Origin: Hyphomicrobiales bacterium | GTDB lineage: Bacteria; Pseudomonadota; Alphaproteobacteria; Rhizobiales; Rhizobiaceae | Direction: 5' to 3' | Assembly (NCBI GenBank): GCA_900489925.1 | Contig: UEHQ01000011.1 | Location: forward strand, 62,460-126,459 | Length of the DNA stretch: 64,000 nt | Part shown: piece by piece, positions 18,014 through 26,432 of the stretch | Position numbering within the stretch: the stretch's first letter is position 1 | Layout of the letters: the number at the start of each line of letters is the position of its first letter | Notes under the pieces: generated by a model | The model's database searches: none | What the model was told of the DNA's origin: nothing | What the model saw: only the letters and a program-made list of their open reading frames with translations | Position numbers and translations under genes: made by a program

Positions 18014-18325
18014 ATGGATTACTTTACGATTGAAGTCGGCGGACAGGCCGTTGCGTGTTTCCGTTCGGAAAACGTCGACGACGCCACTCATTTCTTCCAG
18101 GCGGAAGACTTCCGCGAGGATCTGACGATCCTGCAATCGCAAGGCAAGCCGGTGTGGGACGGCGTCAGCCCCCTCAACCTGCGCAAGGCGACCGCCGAGG
18201 AAGCAAACGAAGTGCAGCATGCCTACGAATTCGACGACGATCCGGACAGAACCATCGATGATGAGTTCGTCGTCTTCCTGATTCCGATCTCCGACATGGA
18301 TGACGGCGAGGACGACGAGGCGTAA
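18014..18325 (+). CDS. Small acidic protein of unknown function
   Basis: A 103-residue cytoplasmic protein, very acidic, with an N-terminal beta-rich part (MDYFTIEVGGQAVACFRSEN) and a tail ending in a run of Asp/Glu (DMDDGEDDEA). GAGAGA lies before ATG 18014; an in-frame TTG three bases earlier is less likely. Codon use matches its neighbours, which argues for a real gene. I do not recognise the family. A hairpin follows the stop by about 45 bases. Confidence 0.7.
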   Translation: MDYFTIEVGGQAVACFRSENVDDATHFFQAEDFREDLTILQSQGKPVWDGVSPLNLRKATAEEANEVQHAYEFDDDPDRTIDDEFVVFLIPISDMDDGEDDEA

Positions 18326-18368
18326 CAGACCCCGCGCCGAGAGAATTCGGCCCGCCAAAATGGACGTC

Positions 18369-18393
18369 GAAGCGCCTCGTCGAGAGGCGCTTC
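18369..18393. repeat. Palindromic hairpin in the gap before the antiporter gene
   Basis: GAAGCGCCTC (18369-18378) / GAGGCGCTTC (18384-18393) is a 10-bp perfect stem with a 5-base loop. No uridine run follows on either strand. It could end the preceding transcript or be a dispersed palindromic unit. The remainder of the 366-base gap (18326-18691) shows no gene; the antiporter promoter must be in it. Confidence 0.5.
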
Positions 18394-18691
18394 CGCCACC
18401 TGCAAGAAAATCTCCAAGAAAGATTCAGCACGGCGCATTCTGCCCTGCTCTCGCCTGATTTGATCCTAAACTTCTCTCAGGCTCACTCTCGAACCGTTCA
18501 CCCGATTTGCCGTCTGGCAGACCAATCAGCAGCATGACGCCGCAGAAATGCAAGGTTGGCCCATTAGGTCTACCCTTGCGTTGGATTTTGCCGTTAACTG
18601 CCGGAGACGGAGCGCAAGAGAGGGCGATTTTAGGCGGCTGCAATATACGGGGGCGGTATTGCAACCTTGATAAGCGGATAAGGGGATCGGC

Positions 18692-20542
18692 ATGGAAGCA
18701 TTCTACATCGTCGTATTGGTATCGACGACGCTGGTGCTTCTGGCGGCCTTTTCCAGCTTGCTTGCCTTCCGCTTCGGCGCGCCTTTGTTGCTGCTCTTCC
18801 TCGCCATCGGCCTATTGGCCGGCACCGACGGTCTCGGCATCCAATTCACCAACAATTACCTGGCCTCCATACTCGGCTCGATCGCGCTTGCGGTCATCCT
18901 TTTTGATTCCGGCTTCGGGACGCCGATACAGGCATTCAAGCTGGCCGCGGTGCCTTCGTTGACGCTTGCCTCGATCGGCGTGTTGATGACCGCCGGGCTT
19001 TTCGCCATCGCCGCGATGTGGCTGCTGAATTTCAGCTGGCTCGAAGGAATGCTGCTTGGCTCCATCGTCGCCTCGACCGATGCCGCCGCCGTCTTCTTCC
19101 TGCTACGTATCGGCGGCATCAACATCCGCGACAAGGTACGCTCGACGCTCGAAGTGGAATCCGGCACCAACGATCCGATGGCGATCTTTCTGACGATCGC
19201 GCTCGTCGAGGTTCTGGCATCAGGCGAGCGCTATCACGGCATCAATATCGGGATGCTGGCCATGTTCGTCCAGCAGATGGGCCTCGGCGTCATCCTGGGT
19301 CTGCTCGGCGGCATGATGATCGTGCTGATCGTCAGCAAGCTGGAAACCGATCGTGGCCTGACGCCCATCTTCGTTCTGGCGCTCGCCCTGCTCGTCTTCT
19401 CGGCGACCGGTGCGGTTAGTGGCAGCGGCTTCCTTGCGGTCTACGTGGCCGGCATCTATGCCGGCAATCGAAAGCTGCCGGGCTATGCCTCGATCAAGCG
19501 CTTCCAGGACGGCATGACCTGGCTTGCCCAGATCATCATGTTCCTCGTGCTCGGCCTGCTCGCCACACCGTCCCAGTTCCCGGCCATCGCCATCCCGGCA
19601 GTGTTGCTCGCCCTCTTCCTGATCTTTATCGCCCGGCCGCTGGCGATCTGGCTGTCCCTCCTGCCCTTCGACTACACGCAGCAGGAAATCGGCTTCGTCG
19701 CATGGGTGGGGCTGCGCGGCGCCGTGTCGATCCTGCTGGCGATCATGCCCATCCTCGGTGGGCTGGAAAACGGGCAGGTCTACTTCAACACCGCCTTCAT
19801 CATCGTGCTGGTGTCGCTTCTCGTTCAGGGGTGGACGATCAAGCCTGTCGCCAAGAAGCTGGGCCTGATCATCCCGCCCCGCATGGGCGCGGTCGACAAG
19901 GTCGAGGTCGACTTGCCGGGCGCGGCCAATCACGAGCTTCTCTCGTACCGCGTGGTCAAGGACAGCCCCGTTCTGCGCGGCGAGCGCATCCCGCGCTGGG
20001 CGACCCCTTCGCTTGTCATTCGCGACGGCAAGTCGATGCGTTACCAGTATGCGGGACGGCTGCGCGAAAACGACCTCGTCTACCTCTTCATCATGCCGTC
20101 CTACTCTCGCCTGCTGGACAAGCTCTTCGCTAGCCGCGCCCCGGTGGATGAAGACGATGCCGACTTCTTCGGCGCTTTCGCATTATCGCCGGCGCGTCCG
20201 GCGTCGGATCTGGATGCTGCTTATGGCCCAGGGCTCCTCAACGAAAACGAGAAGGGGCTGACCATCGCCGAAATGATGCGCCAGCGGCTTGGCGGCAAGG
20301 CCGACTATGCCGACCGCGTGCGCCTCGGCTCGATCATCCTGATCGTTCGCGATCTCGATGACCAGGATCACATCAGCTCCGTCGGCATGTCGCTGGAAGC
20401 CGTGGAACCTGCGACAACGCTACCTATCTTCATCAATATGCGCGATATCATGGACCGCGTCCGCGACCGATTGAAGGGACGAAAGAACAAGGAAGCAGCG
20501 GCCGCCGCGGCGGTGCCCAAAGGTGATGAAAACCCGCGCTGA
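18692..20542 (+). CDS. Potassium/proton antiporter, CPA1 family (NhaP2/CvrA type)
   Basis: An inner-membrane cation/proton antiporter, 616 residues. The N-terminal 400 residues hold about twelve hydrophobic helices, including the conserved GSIVASTDAAAVFFLLR, EVESGTNDPMAIF and FVAWVGLRGAVSILLAIMP segments of CPA1 exchangers. A TrkA_C domain follows near residues 405-480 (ELLSYRVVKDSPVLRGERIP), then a CorC_HlyC-like regulatory domain to the C-terminus. This order is that of NhaP2/CvrA, which exports K+ and affects cell volume. AAGGGGA precedes ATG 18692. It stands alone between gap and pgk. Confidence 0.88.
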   Translation: MEAFYIVVLVSTTLVLLAAFSSLLAFRFGAPLLLLFLAIGLLAGTDGLGIQFTNNYLASILGSIALAVILFDSGFGTPIQAFKLAAVPSLTLASIGVLMTAGLFAIAAMWLLNFSWLEGMLLGSIVASTDAAAVFFLLRIGGINIRDKVRSTLEVESGTNDPMAIFLTIALVEVLASGERYHGINIGMLAMFVQQMGLGVILGLLGGMMIVLIVSKLETDRGLTPIFVLALALLVFSATGAVSGSGFLAVYVAGIYAGNRKLPGYASIKRFQDGMTWLAQIIMFLVLGLLATPSQFPAIAIPAVLLALFLIFIARPLAIWLSLLPFDYTQQEIGFVAWVGLRGAVSILLAIMPILGGLENGQVYFNTAFIIVLVSLLVQGWTIKPVAKKLGLIIPPRMGAVDKVEVDLPGAANHELLSYRVVKDSPVLRGERIPRWATPSLVIRDGKSMRYQYAGRLRENDLVYLFIMPSYSRLLDKLFASRAPVDEDDADFFGAFALSPARPASDLDAAYGPGLLNENEKGLTIAEMMRQRLGGKADYADRVRLGSIILIVRDLDDQDHISSVGMSLEAVEPATTLPIFINMRDIMDRVRDRLKGRKNKEAAAAAAVPKGDENPR

Positions 20543-20614
20543 ACGCCTTGCGTCCACGATCATCCTTGCTATGGTCCCCGCATCTTTTTGGGCAATAACG
20601 AACGGATCTTTTCC

Positions 20615-21817
20615 ATGCCTTCCTTCAAGACTCTCGACGACCTAAACGACATTGCCGGAAAGCGCGTTCTCGTTCGCGTCGACCTCAACGTCCCGGTAAA
20701 GGACGGCAAAGTCACCGACGTCACGCGCATCGAGCGTGTCGCCCCGACGATCCTTGAACTCTCCAAGAAGGGCGCCAAGGTCATTCTGCTTGCGCATTTC
20801 GGCCGCCCGAAAGATGGCCCGTCGCCGGACCTGTCGCTCTCGTTGATCGCTCCGTCGGTCGAGGAAGTTCTCGACCATCCGGTGCTGACGGCGACCGACG
20901 CCATTGGTGAAGCGGCGGCAGCCGCGGTCGCCTCGATGAAGAACGGCGACATCCTGCTCCTGGAAAACACCCGCTTCCACAAGGGCGAAGAGAAGAACGA
21001 TCCCGATTTCGTCAAGGCGCTGGCCGCCAATGGCGACATCTATGTCAACGACGCCTTCTCGGCCGCCCACCGCGCCCATGCTTCGACCGAAGGCCTGGCC
21101 CACCACCTTCCGGCCCATGCCGGCCGCACCATGCAGGCTGAGCTTGAGGCGCTCGAAAAGGGCCTCGGCAGTCCGGCCCGCCCCGTCGTTGCCATCGTCG
21201 GCGGCGCCAAGGTCTCCACGAAGATCGACCTGCTGATGAACCTCGTGAAGAAGGTCGATGCGCTGGTGATCGGCGGCGGCATGGCAAACACCTTCCTGGC
21301 CGCCCGCGGCACCAATGTCGGCAAGTCGCTGTGCGAACACGATCTCGCCGATACGGCACGCCAGATCATGATCGAAGCGGCAACGGCGGGCTGCGCCATC
21401 GTACTGCCGGAAGACGGTGTCATCGCCCGCGAGTTCAAGGCCGGAGCCGCCAACGAGACGGTCGCGATCGATGCCATCCCTGCAGACGCCATGGTTCTCG
21501 ACGTCGGCCCGAAGTCGGTGGAAGCCGTCAAGGCATGGATCGAGCGCGCCAACACGCTCGTCTGGAACGGCCCGCTCGGTGCGTTTGAAATCGCGCCGTT
21601 CGACAAGGCGACCGTTGCGGCTGCCCAGTATGCTGCCGAGCGCACCAAGGCCGGCAAGCTGACGTCGGTTGCCGGTGGCGGCGACACGGTTTCCGCGCTG
21701 AACCACGCCGGCGTAGCCGACGATTTCAGCTATGTCTCGACCGCGGGCGGCGCTTTCCTCGAGTGGATGGAAGGCAAAGTGCTCCCGGGCGTCGCCGTTC
21801 TGAGCAAGGTGAAATAA
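20615..21817 (+). CDS. pgk: Phosphoglycerate kinase
   Basis: Transfers phosphate between 1,3-bisphosphoglycerate and ADP. The 400-residue protein shows [20 protein letters not shown] at the start, [36 protein letters not shown], and the C-terminal [16 protein letters not shown] nucleotide-site loop. I used ATG 20615; a TTG at 20588 is in frame but has no ribosome site and adds residues not found in the family. Followed by a strong terminator, so separate from the aldolase gene. Confidence 0.97.
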   Translation: MPSFKTLDDLNDIAGKRVLVRVDLNVPVKDGKVTDVTRIERVAPTILELSKKGAKVILLAHFGRPKDGPSPDLSLSLIAPSVEEVLDHPVLTATDAIGEAAAAAVASMKNGDILLLENTRFHKGEEKNDPDFVKALAANGDIYVNDAFSAAHRAHASTEGLAHHLPAHAGRTMQAELEALEKGLGSPARPVVAIVGGAKVSTKIDLLMNLVKKVDALVIGGGMANTFLAARGTNVGKSLCEHDLADTARQIMIEAATAGCAIVLPEDGVIAREFKAGAANETVAIDAIPADAMVLDVGPKSVEAVKAWIERANTLVWNGPLGAFEIAPFDKATVAAAQYAAERTKAGKLTSVAGGGDTVSALNHAGVADDFSYVSTAGGAFLEWMEGKVLPGVAVLSKVK

Positions 21818-21854
21818 TCAGCGCAAGCCGATTTAACAAATTTTACATGTAGAT

Positions 21855-21885
21855 AGACCGCGGCGCGAAAGCTCCGCGGTCTTTT
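21855..21885 (+). terminator. Rho-independent terminator of pgk
   Basis: AGACCGCGG (21855-21863) / CCGCGGTCT (21874-21882) is a 9-bp perfect stem with a 10-base loop, followed by TTT and GTTG. It begins 37 bases after the pgk stop. Confidence 0.88.
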
Positions 21886-22141
21886 GTTGTCGCCTTGAGC
21901 AAAAGCTCAAACATTCAAACGATTAAAAAAGATTCAAACGTTTTAGCCATTTTAGCTGCCGTTTTCCCACCCATAAACTTCTGTTATCGGCGACCTATAT
22001 TCATCGAAACGCAGTTTTTCGCGATGTGAAGAGTCCTGCCGCTTATCGATCCGCTGATTGATCGATTGAGCATTGCCGATAGGTTTTGAAACAGAAAAAA
22101 TCCGTGCGCACGATGCGCCGGTCTGAGGGAAGGAGTGAACT

Positions 22142-23038
22142 ATGGTGGACGCGAAGATGTTGAACAAGATCAGTTCGGCGCCAGGATTCATTGCAGCGCT
22201 GGATCAGAGCGGTGGTTCGACACCCGGAGCGTTACGCCTGTATGGCATTCCCGACACAGAGTACCAGGGTGACGAGGAAATGTTCCGCCTGATGCACGCC
22301 ATGCGCGTCCGCATCATGACCGCCCCCGCCTTCACCGGCGAAAAGATCATCGCCGCCATCCTGTTCGAGCGGACCATGGACGGCGACGTCGATGGTCAGG
22401 CGGTTCCCTCCTACCTCTGGGAAAAGCGCGGCGTCGTGCCGCTTCTGAAGATCGACAAGGGCTTGGCTGCCGAAGAAAACGGTGTCCAGACGATGAAGCC
22501 GATGCCCGATCTGGATGCCCTCCTGGCGCGCGGCCGCGACAAGGGGATTTTCGGCACCAAGATGCGCTCGGTGATCGCCAACGCCGACAGAACAGGCATT
22601 GCAGCCGTCGTAAAGCAGCAGTTCGAGGTGGCACGCCAGATCATCGGCAGCGGCCTCGTTCCGATCGTCGAGCCTGAAGTGTCCATCAAGAGCCCGACGA
22701 AGCAAGAGGCCGAGGCCATTCTTCGCGACGAAATCGCAAAGCAGCTTGACCTGCTTCCGTCCGGCGAAACCGTCATGCTGAAACTGACGATCCCGACGGT
22801 TGCCGATTTCTACGCGCCTCTGATCGCCCACAAATCGGTCGTGCGTGTCGTCGCCCTTTCCGGCGGCTACAGCCGCGCCGATGCCTGCGAAAAGCTCAGC
22901 CACAACCATGGCATGATCGCAAGCTTCTCGCGCGCACTGACGGAAAACCTGCGCGTTTCGATGAGCGACGCAGAGTTCGAAGCCAGCCTGGCCGAAACGA
23001 TCGATGAGATCTACGCCGCCAGCGTCAACAAGGCCTGA
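22142..23038 (+). CDS. Fructose-bisphosphate aldolase, class I
   Basis: A Schiff-base aldolase splitting fructose 1,6-bisphosphate to the two triose phosphates. The 298-residue length fits the bacterial class I FdaA-type enzyme rather than the metal-dependent class II. Key stretches are FIAALDQSGGSTPGAL, the lysine-containing GVVPLLKIDKGLA, PIVEPEVSIKSPTKQEA and VVALSGGYSRADACEKL. Its start is well marked by GGGAAGGAGTGAACT before ATG 22142. The 256-base leader between the pgk terminator and this gene suggests its own promoter, giving it independent control from pgk. Rhizobia often name it fbaB or fda. Confidence 0.92.
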   Translation: MVDAKMLNKISSAPGFIAALDQSGGSTPGALRLYGIPDTEYQGDEEMFRLMHAMRVRIMTAPAFTGEKIIAAILFERTMDGDVDGQAVPSYLWEKRGVVPLLKIDKGLAAEENGVQTMKPMPDLDALLARGRDKGIFGTKMRSVIANADRTGIAAVVKQQFEVARQIIGSGLVPIVEPEVSIKSPTKQEAEAILRDEIAKQLDLLPSGETVMLKLTIPTVADFYAPLIAHKSVVRVVALSGGYSRADACEKLSHNHGMIASFSRALTENLRVSMSDAEFEASLAETIDEIYAASVNKA

Positions 23039-23105
23039 TACGCTGAAGGCGACAGGACCGTTTCGAAGCGGCGCCTGACGCGCTCATCCGTTCATCCTGA
23101 CATCG

Positions 23106-23126
23106 TCCTCGGCCTCGTGCCGAGGA
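23106..23126. repeat. Rhizobial REP-like palindrome
   Basis: TCCTCGGC (23106-23113) / GCCGAGGA (23119-23126) with loop CTCGT, embedded in CATCCTGACATCGTCCTCGG... and followed by TTTCTCTACG. This resembles the dispersed intergenic palindromes of Sinorhizobium and Agrobacterium with the general pattern CATCCTCGGgcttg..CCGAGGAT. Only one copy is in this window. It lies in the 273-base gap 23039-23311, which otherwise shows no gene. Confidence 0.5.
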
Positions 23127-23311
23127 TTTCTCTACGCGAGCAAAGCCGGACAGGCTGGCGGCCGGCGAGCGACCGCCAAGACATCGGCACCTAGCCCCCG
23201 CCCCCAACAGTTCCGAAAACATCCGAAGATTGTCACCGGCACAAATTTGCGTCTATCGGCGGGCCTCGCCGCGCGCCAGTATGGCGTCCGTAACACGCTA
23301 CCGGAGCCGCC

Positions 23312-24226
23312 ATGAAAACTGTTGCCTTCACGACTGTCGATGTCTTCACCACCACCCGCTTCGAAGGCAATCCGCTGGCCGTGATGACCGATGCCCGCGG
23401 GCTCAGCGATGCCGACATGCAGAACATCGCCGCCGAATTCGGTTACTCCGAGGTTACCTTCGTGTTGCCGCCACAAGACCCGGCAAATACCGCCTGCATC
23501 CGCATCTTCACGCCCACCATGGAAGTGCCCTTCGCGGGACACCCCAATGTCGGAACCGCTTATGTGCTACGCCGGCAGGGTGAGGTCTTCGGGCGCCCGG
23601 TCGGCGATCATCTGCGCTTTGAAGAGAAGGCCGGCCTCGTGACGGTCAATCTGAAGCGTGACGGCGACAAGCTCACAGCCTCCATTCGCGCGCCGAAGCC
23701 GCTTGCGATCGGCAACGCAATAGCGAAGGAAACAGTCGCCCGCTGCATCGCGATCGAGCCTGAGGATATCCGCCTCGCCAATCACGAACCGGTGGTGGCG
23801 TCAGTTGGCCTGAGTTTCGTCTTTGCCGAACTTGCGGACCTCGATGCCCTTGGCCGCGCCCGTCCGAACCTTGCCTATTTCCAGGACGCAGCCGCGCCGA
23901 CTGCCGAGGGCAATCATGACTTCTCACTGTTCGTCTATGTCCGCTCGGACCAAGCCCCATGGACGATCCGTGCGCGCATGTTCGCACCGCTCGACAACGT
24001 GCCGGAGGATCCCGCGACCGGTAGCGCCTCGGCAGCGCTCGGCGCCTATCTGGTTTCGCTCGCGCCAGATCCGACCATGAGGGTATCGCTCACCATCGAG
24101 CAGGGCGTTGAAATGGGCCGTCGCAGCATCATCGGCGTCGACGTCGTGAAGCAGGACGGCATTGTCACCGATGTGACAATCTCCGGCGCCTGCGCGCCCG
24201 TCATGCGCGGCGAAATCGAGTACTAG
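23312..24226 (+). CDS. PhzF family isomerase/epimerase-like protein
   Basis: A 304-residue protein of the PhzF/diaminopimelate-epimerase fold, in which two similar halves enclose the active site. The acid-base Glu expected in the family is seen in [15 protein letters not shown] (about residue 45). The other family motifs are [34 protein letters not shown] and the C-terminal [17 protein letters not shown]. No other phenazine gene is present, so phenazine synthesis is not implied; the family contains many housekeeping members of unknown substrate. Its last four bases overlap the stop of the convergent small membrane gene. Confidence 0.88.
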   Translation: MKTVAFTTVDVFTTTRFEGNPLAVMTDARGLSDADMQNIAAEFGYSEVTFVLPPQDPANTACIRIFTPTMEVPFAGHPNVGTAYVLRRQGEVFGRPVGDHLRFEEKAGLVTVNLKRDGDKLTASIRAPKPLAIGNAIAKETVARCIAIEPEDIRLANHEPVVASVGLSFVFAELADLDALGRARPNLAYFQDAAAPTAEGNHDFSLFVYVRSDQAPWTIRARMFAPLDNVPEDPATGSASAALGAYLVSLAPDPTMRVSLTIEQGVEMGRRSIIGVDVVKQDGIVTDVTISGACAPVMRGEIEY

Positions 24227-24387
24227 ACGAACAGGTCTCGCCCAACCAGCGCGATGGCCCAGATTGCGAAGGCGATCAACGCGATCTTCCAAAAATCCGC
24301 CCGCCGCCGCAGGCCGGGCAAGCCGAGCGGCTTGATCACCTGTATTGCCATCGCCAGGATGAGCAGCAGCGCGATCAGCTTCGTCAT
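24223..24387 (-). CDS. Small two-helix membrane protein
   Basis: A 54-residue protein: helix one MTKLIALLLILAMAIQVIK, a basic loop GLPGLRRRADFWK, then helix two IALIAFAIWAIALVG and the tail RDLFV. The basic loop should lie in the cytoplasm, making a hairpin topology. GGAAAA lies ten bases before ATG 24387. I recall similar short proteins annotated as hypothetical in Rhizobium genomes. The stop codon CTA/TAG is shared in antiparallel sense with that of the PhzF gene. Function unknown. Confidence 0.75.
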   Translation of the reverse strand: MTKLIALLLILAMAIQVIKPLGLPGLRRRADFWKIALIAFAIWAIALVGRDLFV

Positions 24388-24561
24388 GTCTTTATTTTTC
24401 CAACGGTTATCAATGTCACAGGACGGACATTATTTCGCGCAACGACTGCATTTATTCATGCCGTAAAGGCATTTGGGGGCACAATCAACAATCTTGAGGC
24501 TAGGCGATACCGAGTATCGCCTTATGTGGTTTTTGATCGTCATGCGCAGAGTCTGGGGAAA

Positions 24562-25842
24562 ATGAAAAGAAACCTGCTGTCCGTTGCCGCGCTGCTCTTC
24601 GGCACACTCTTCCTCTTCATGGGCAACGGCCTGCAAGGCATTCTGCTTCCCGTCCGCGGCAATCTCGAAGGCTACGCCACCACCACGCTCGGTCTGCTTG
24701 GCACCTCCTGGGCGGCGGGCTTCGTCATCGGCTGCCTGGTCGCGCCGAAAATGGTCCGCCGCGTCGGTCATGTCCGCGCATTTTCCGGCTTCATCGCCAT
24801 CATCGCGATCATCGCACTGGTGAGCGGCATCATCATCCACCCGGTCTGGTGGGTATTGCTGCGCGCCGTTACCGGCTTCGCAACCGCCGGCACATCGATG
24901 ATCATCGAAAGCTGGCTCAACGAGCGCGCTACCAACGAAAGCCGCGGCGCGATCTTCTCGCTCTACATCGCCATCACCCTCTTCGGCGTCGTCGCCGGCC
25001 AGATGATGATCCCGCTGGAAGACGTGCGAACCCCTGTCCTCTTCATGGTGTGCGGCATCTTCTACTGCATCGCCATGCTGCCCACGACGCTGTCTACCGC
25101 CGCCTCGCCCCAGCCGCTGAAGGCAGTCAAGCTCGACCTGCCAGCGCTCTATCGCAACTCGCCGGTCTCCTGCCTTGGCATCCTGCTCGTCGGCATCGCC
25201 AACGGCGCCTACGGAACGCTCGGCGCCGTCTTCGGCGCCGGCGCTGGGCTGTCCGACACCAGCATCGCTATCATGATGAGCTCGACGATCTTTGCCGGAG
25301 CGCTGATGCAGTTGCCGGCCGGCCGCCTCTCCGACCGGATCGACCGCCGCTAGGTGCTGGCCGCCATGTCGGCGGTCGCCGCTTTTGCTGGCATTTTGTT
25401 GGCGATTCTGCATCCGTCCTCGCCCGTCTTCATCATCGGGCTCGTCATCCTCTACGGCGCGGTTGCCAATACACTTTACCCGATCGCTGTCGCCCACGCG
25501 AACGACTACGCCGCAGCCGAAGACTTCGTGAAGGTCTCGGGCGGCCTTCTCCTGCTTTACGGCATCGGCACGATCATCGGCCCGACGATCGGCGGCCCTG
25601 TCATGTCCATGGTTAACCCCCACGCGCTGTTTCTCGTCACCGCGGTCGCCCATGTCCTGATCACCGCCTATGCGATCCTGCGCAGCCGGATGCGGCCTGC
25701 CATCCCGGCCGGCAGCCGTGACACCTTCACCACCCTGCCGACGGCGACCTCGCAGACCCTGACGCCCGAAAGCATGTCGCTCGCGGACCGCAACCCGAAC
25801 AAGGCTCCCGAAGCGGGCGAAGCTGGGTTAAAATCCAACTGA
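24562..25842 (+). pseudogene. MFS transporter interrupted by an in-frame amber codon
   Basis: The frame from ATG 24562 (preceded by CTGGGGAA) encodes a major facilitator of the YcaD-like type for 263 codons, meets TAG at 25351-25353, and continues in the same frame with clear MFS sequence for another 162 codons to TGA 25842. The stop falls at the end of the segment RLSDRIDRR-stop-VLAAMSAVAAF, which is the conserved loop between transmembrane helices 8 and 9 where homologues have a residue such as Tyr (TAC/TAT). Twelve helices in total are recoverable. A single-base change explains it. Either the gene is recently broken, the base is a sequencing error, or the amber is suppressed. A GTG at 25354 could restart translation of the C-terminal part. 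Confidence 0.8.
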
Positions 25843-25863
25843 GACGAAAGCGGAGGATTACCC

Positions 25864-26055
25864 ATGAGCTTCATCGAAGACGACCGGCCACAGAAGAAAG
25901 CGACTCACGAAATCGGCATGGATCTCTCCATGATGTCGGTCGATGAGCTGAAAAGCCGGATCGAGCTGCTGCAGGCCGAGATCGCCCGCATCGAGGCCGA
26001 GGCGGCGCGCAAGGCATCCGGTAGATTGGCCGCAGAAAACCTCTTCCGATCCTGA
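25864..26055 (+). CDS. DUF1192 family small protein
   Basis: A 63-residue protein with the DUF1192 pattern: acidic start (MSFIEDDRPQKK), the core MDLSMMSVDELKSRIELLQA and a helical tail ARIEAEAARKASGRLAAEN likely to form a coiled coil. CGGAGGA precedes ATG 25864. It lies 21 bases after the MFS reading frame and is probably read from the same transcript, so the amber codon upstream could affect its expression through polarity. Function unknown in the family. Confidence 0.85.
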   Translation: MSFIEDDRPQKKATHEIGMDLSMMSVDELKSRIELLQAEIARIEAEAARKASGRLAAENLFRS

Positions 26056-26114
26056 TGTCGCACTTGTGCGGATTCGATCTATATCCGGCACGCAAGCGCT
26101 ATTTCGGCACAGAC

Positions 26115-26129
26115 TTAATGGGACATTAA
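26115..26129. promoter_or_regulatory. CtrA box 1 (TTAA-N7-TTAA)
   Basis: TTAA TGGGACA TTAA, a perfect pair of CtrA half sites with the 7-base spacing, and also a 7+7 palindrome CTTAATG-GGA-CATTAAG. It lies about 20-35 bases before the inferred start of a candidate small RNA and 304 bases before rcdA. CtrA is the response regulator of the alphaproteobacterial cell cycle. Confidence 0.65.
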
Positions 26130-26149
26130 GCTTTATAAGGTATTACTAC

Positions 26150-26260
26150 ATTCATCCAGACTTGCTCTGGATTTCAGACAGTTTTCCATGCGGTGAATTG
26201 GTCTGATTTTTCTCCCTGTTTTACCTTGAGAGCCGCTTTTTGCGGCTCTTCTTTTTTTCT
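26150..26260 (+). ncRNA. Candidate small RNA upstream of rcdA
   Basis: Inferred from structure, not from a known family. Between CtrA box 1 and a strong terminator lies about 110 bases with no open reading frame and three potential hairpins: ATCCAGA/TCTGGAT (26154-26160 / 26166-26172), CAGAC/GTCTG (26176-26180 / 26201-26205) and the terminator AGAGCCGC/GCGGCTCT with U-rich tail. This three-hairpin form is common in rhizobial trans-acting RNAs. The 5' end is a guess. The alternative is that it is the 3' end of the MFS-DUF1192 transcript. Confidence 0.45.
26229..26260 (+). terminator. Strong Rho-independent terminator before rcdA
   Basis: AGAGCCGC (26229-26236), loop TTTTT, GCGGCTCT (26242-26249), then TCTTTTTTTCT. 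The 8-bp GC-rich stem with a seven-U run is the best terminator in this part of the window. It ends either DUF1192 or a small RNA, and separates both from rcdA. Confidence 0.9.
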
Positions 26261-26293
26261 TGGCTGGGGACTAAATCCATGAAACTGTGGAAG

Positions 26294-26308
26294 TTAACCC
26301 TTTCTTAA
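26294..26308. promoter_or_regulatory. CtrA box 2 (TTAA-N7-TTAA) in the rcdA promoter
   Basis: GTTAA CCCTTTC TTAAG has both TTAA half sites with the exact 7-base spacing. It lies 125 bases upstream of the rcdA ATG, within the region downstream of the terminator, and so in a position to control rcdA alone. Confidence 0.72.
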
Positions 26309-26432
26309 GAAACGCCTTGCGCAATTGGGCTAAAGCTACCATCTTAATGTCATAAAGACCGGTTGAGGAAACTTTTACCTTTAGCCGGCGTTACCTGACC
26401 ATAAGTAGATGCGTGCAACAGGGACTATCTAA

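Noticed and set aside
18425..18664. Open frame of about 79 codons on the minus strand in the gap before the antiporter
   Set aside because: No ribosome site, erratic composition, and it overlaps the likely promoter of the antiporter gene.
25354..25842. Separate gene starting at GTG 25354
   Set aside because: Its sequence continues the upstream transporter in the same frame directly after the amber codon, and there is no ribosome site, so it is the second half of a broken gene.
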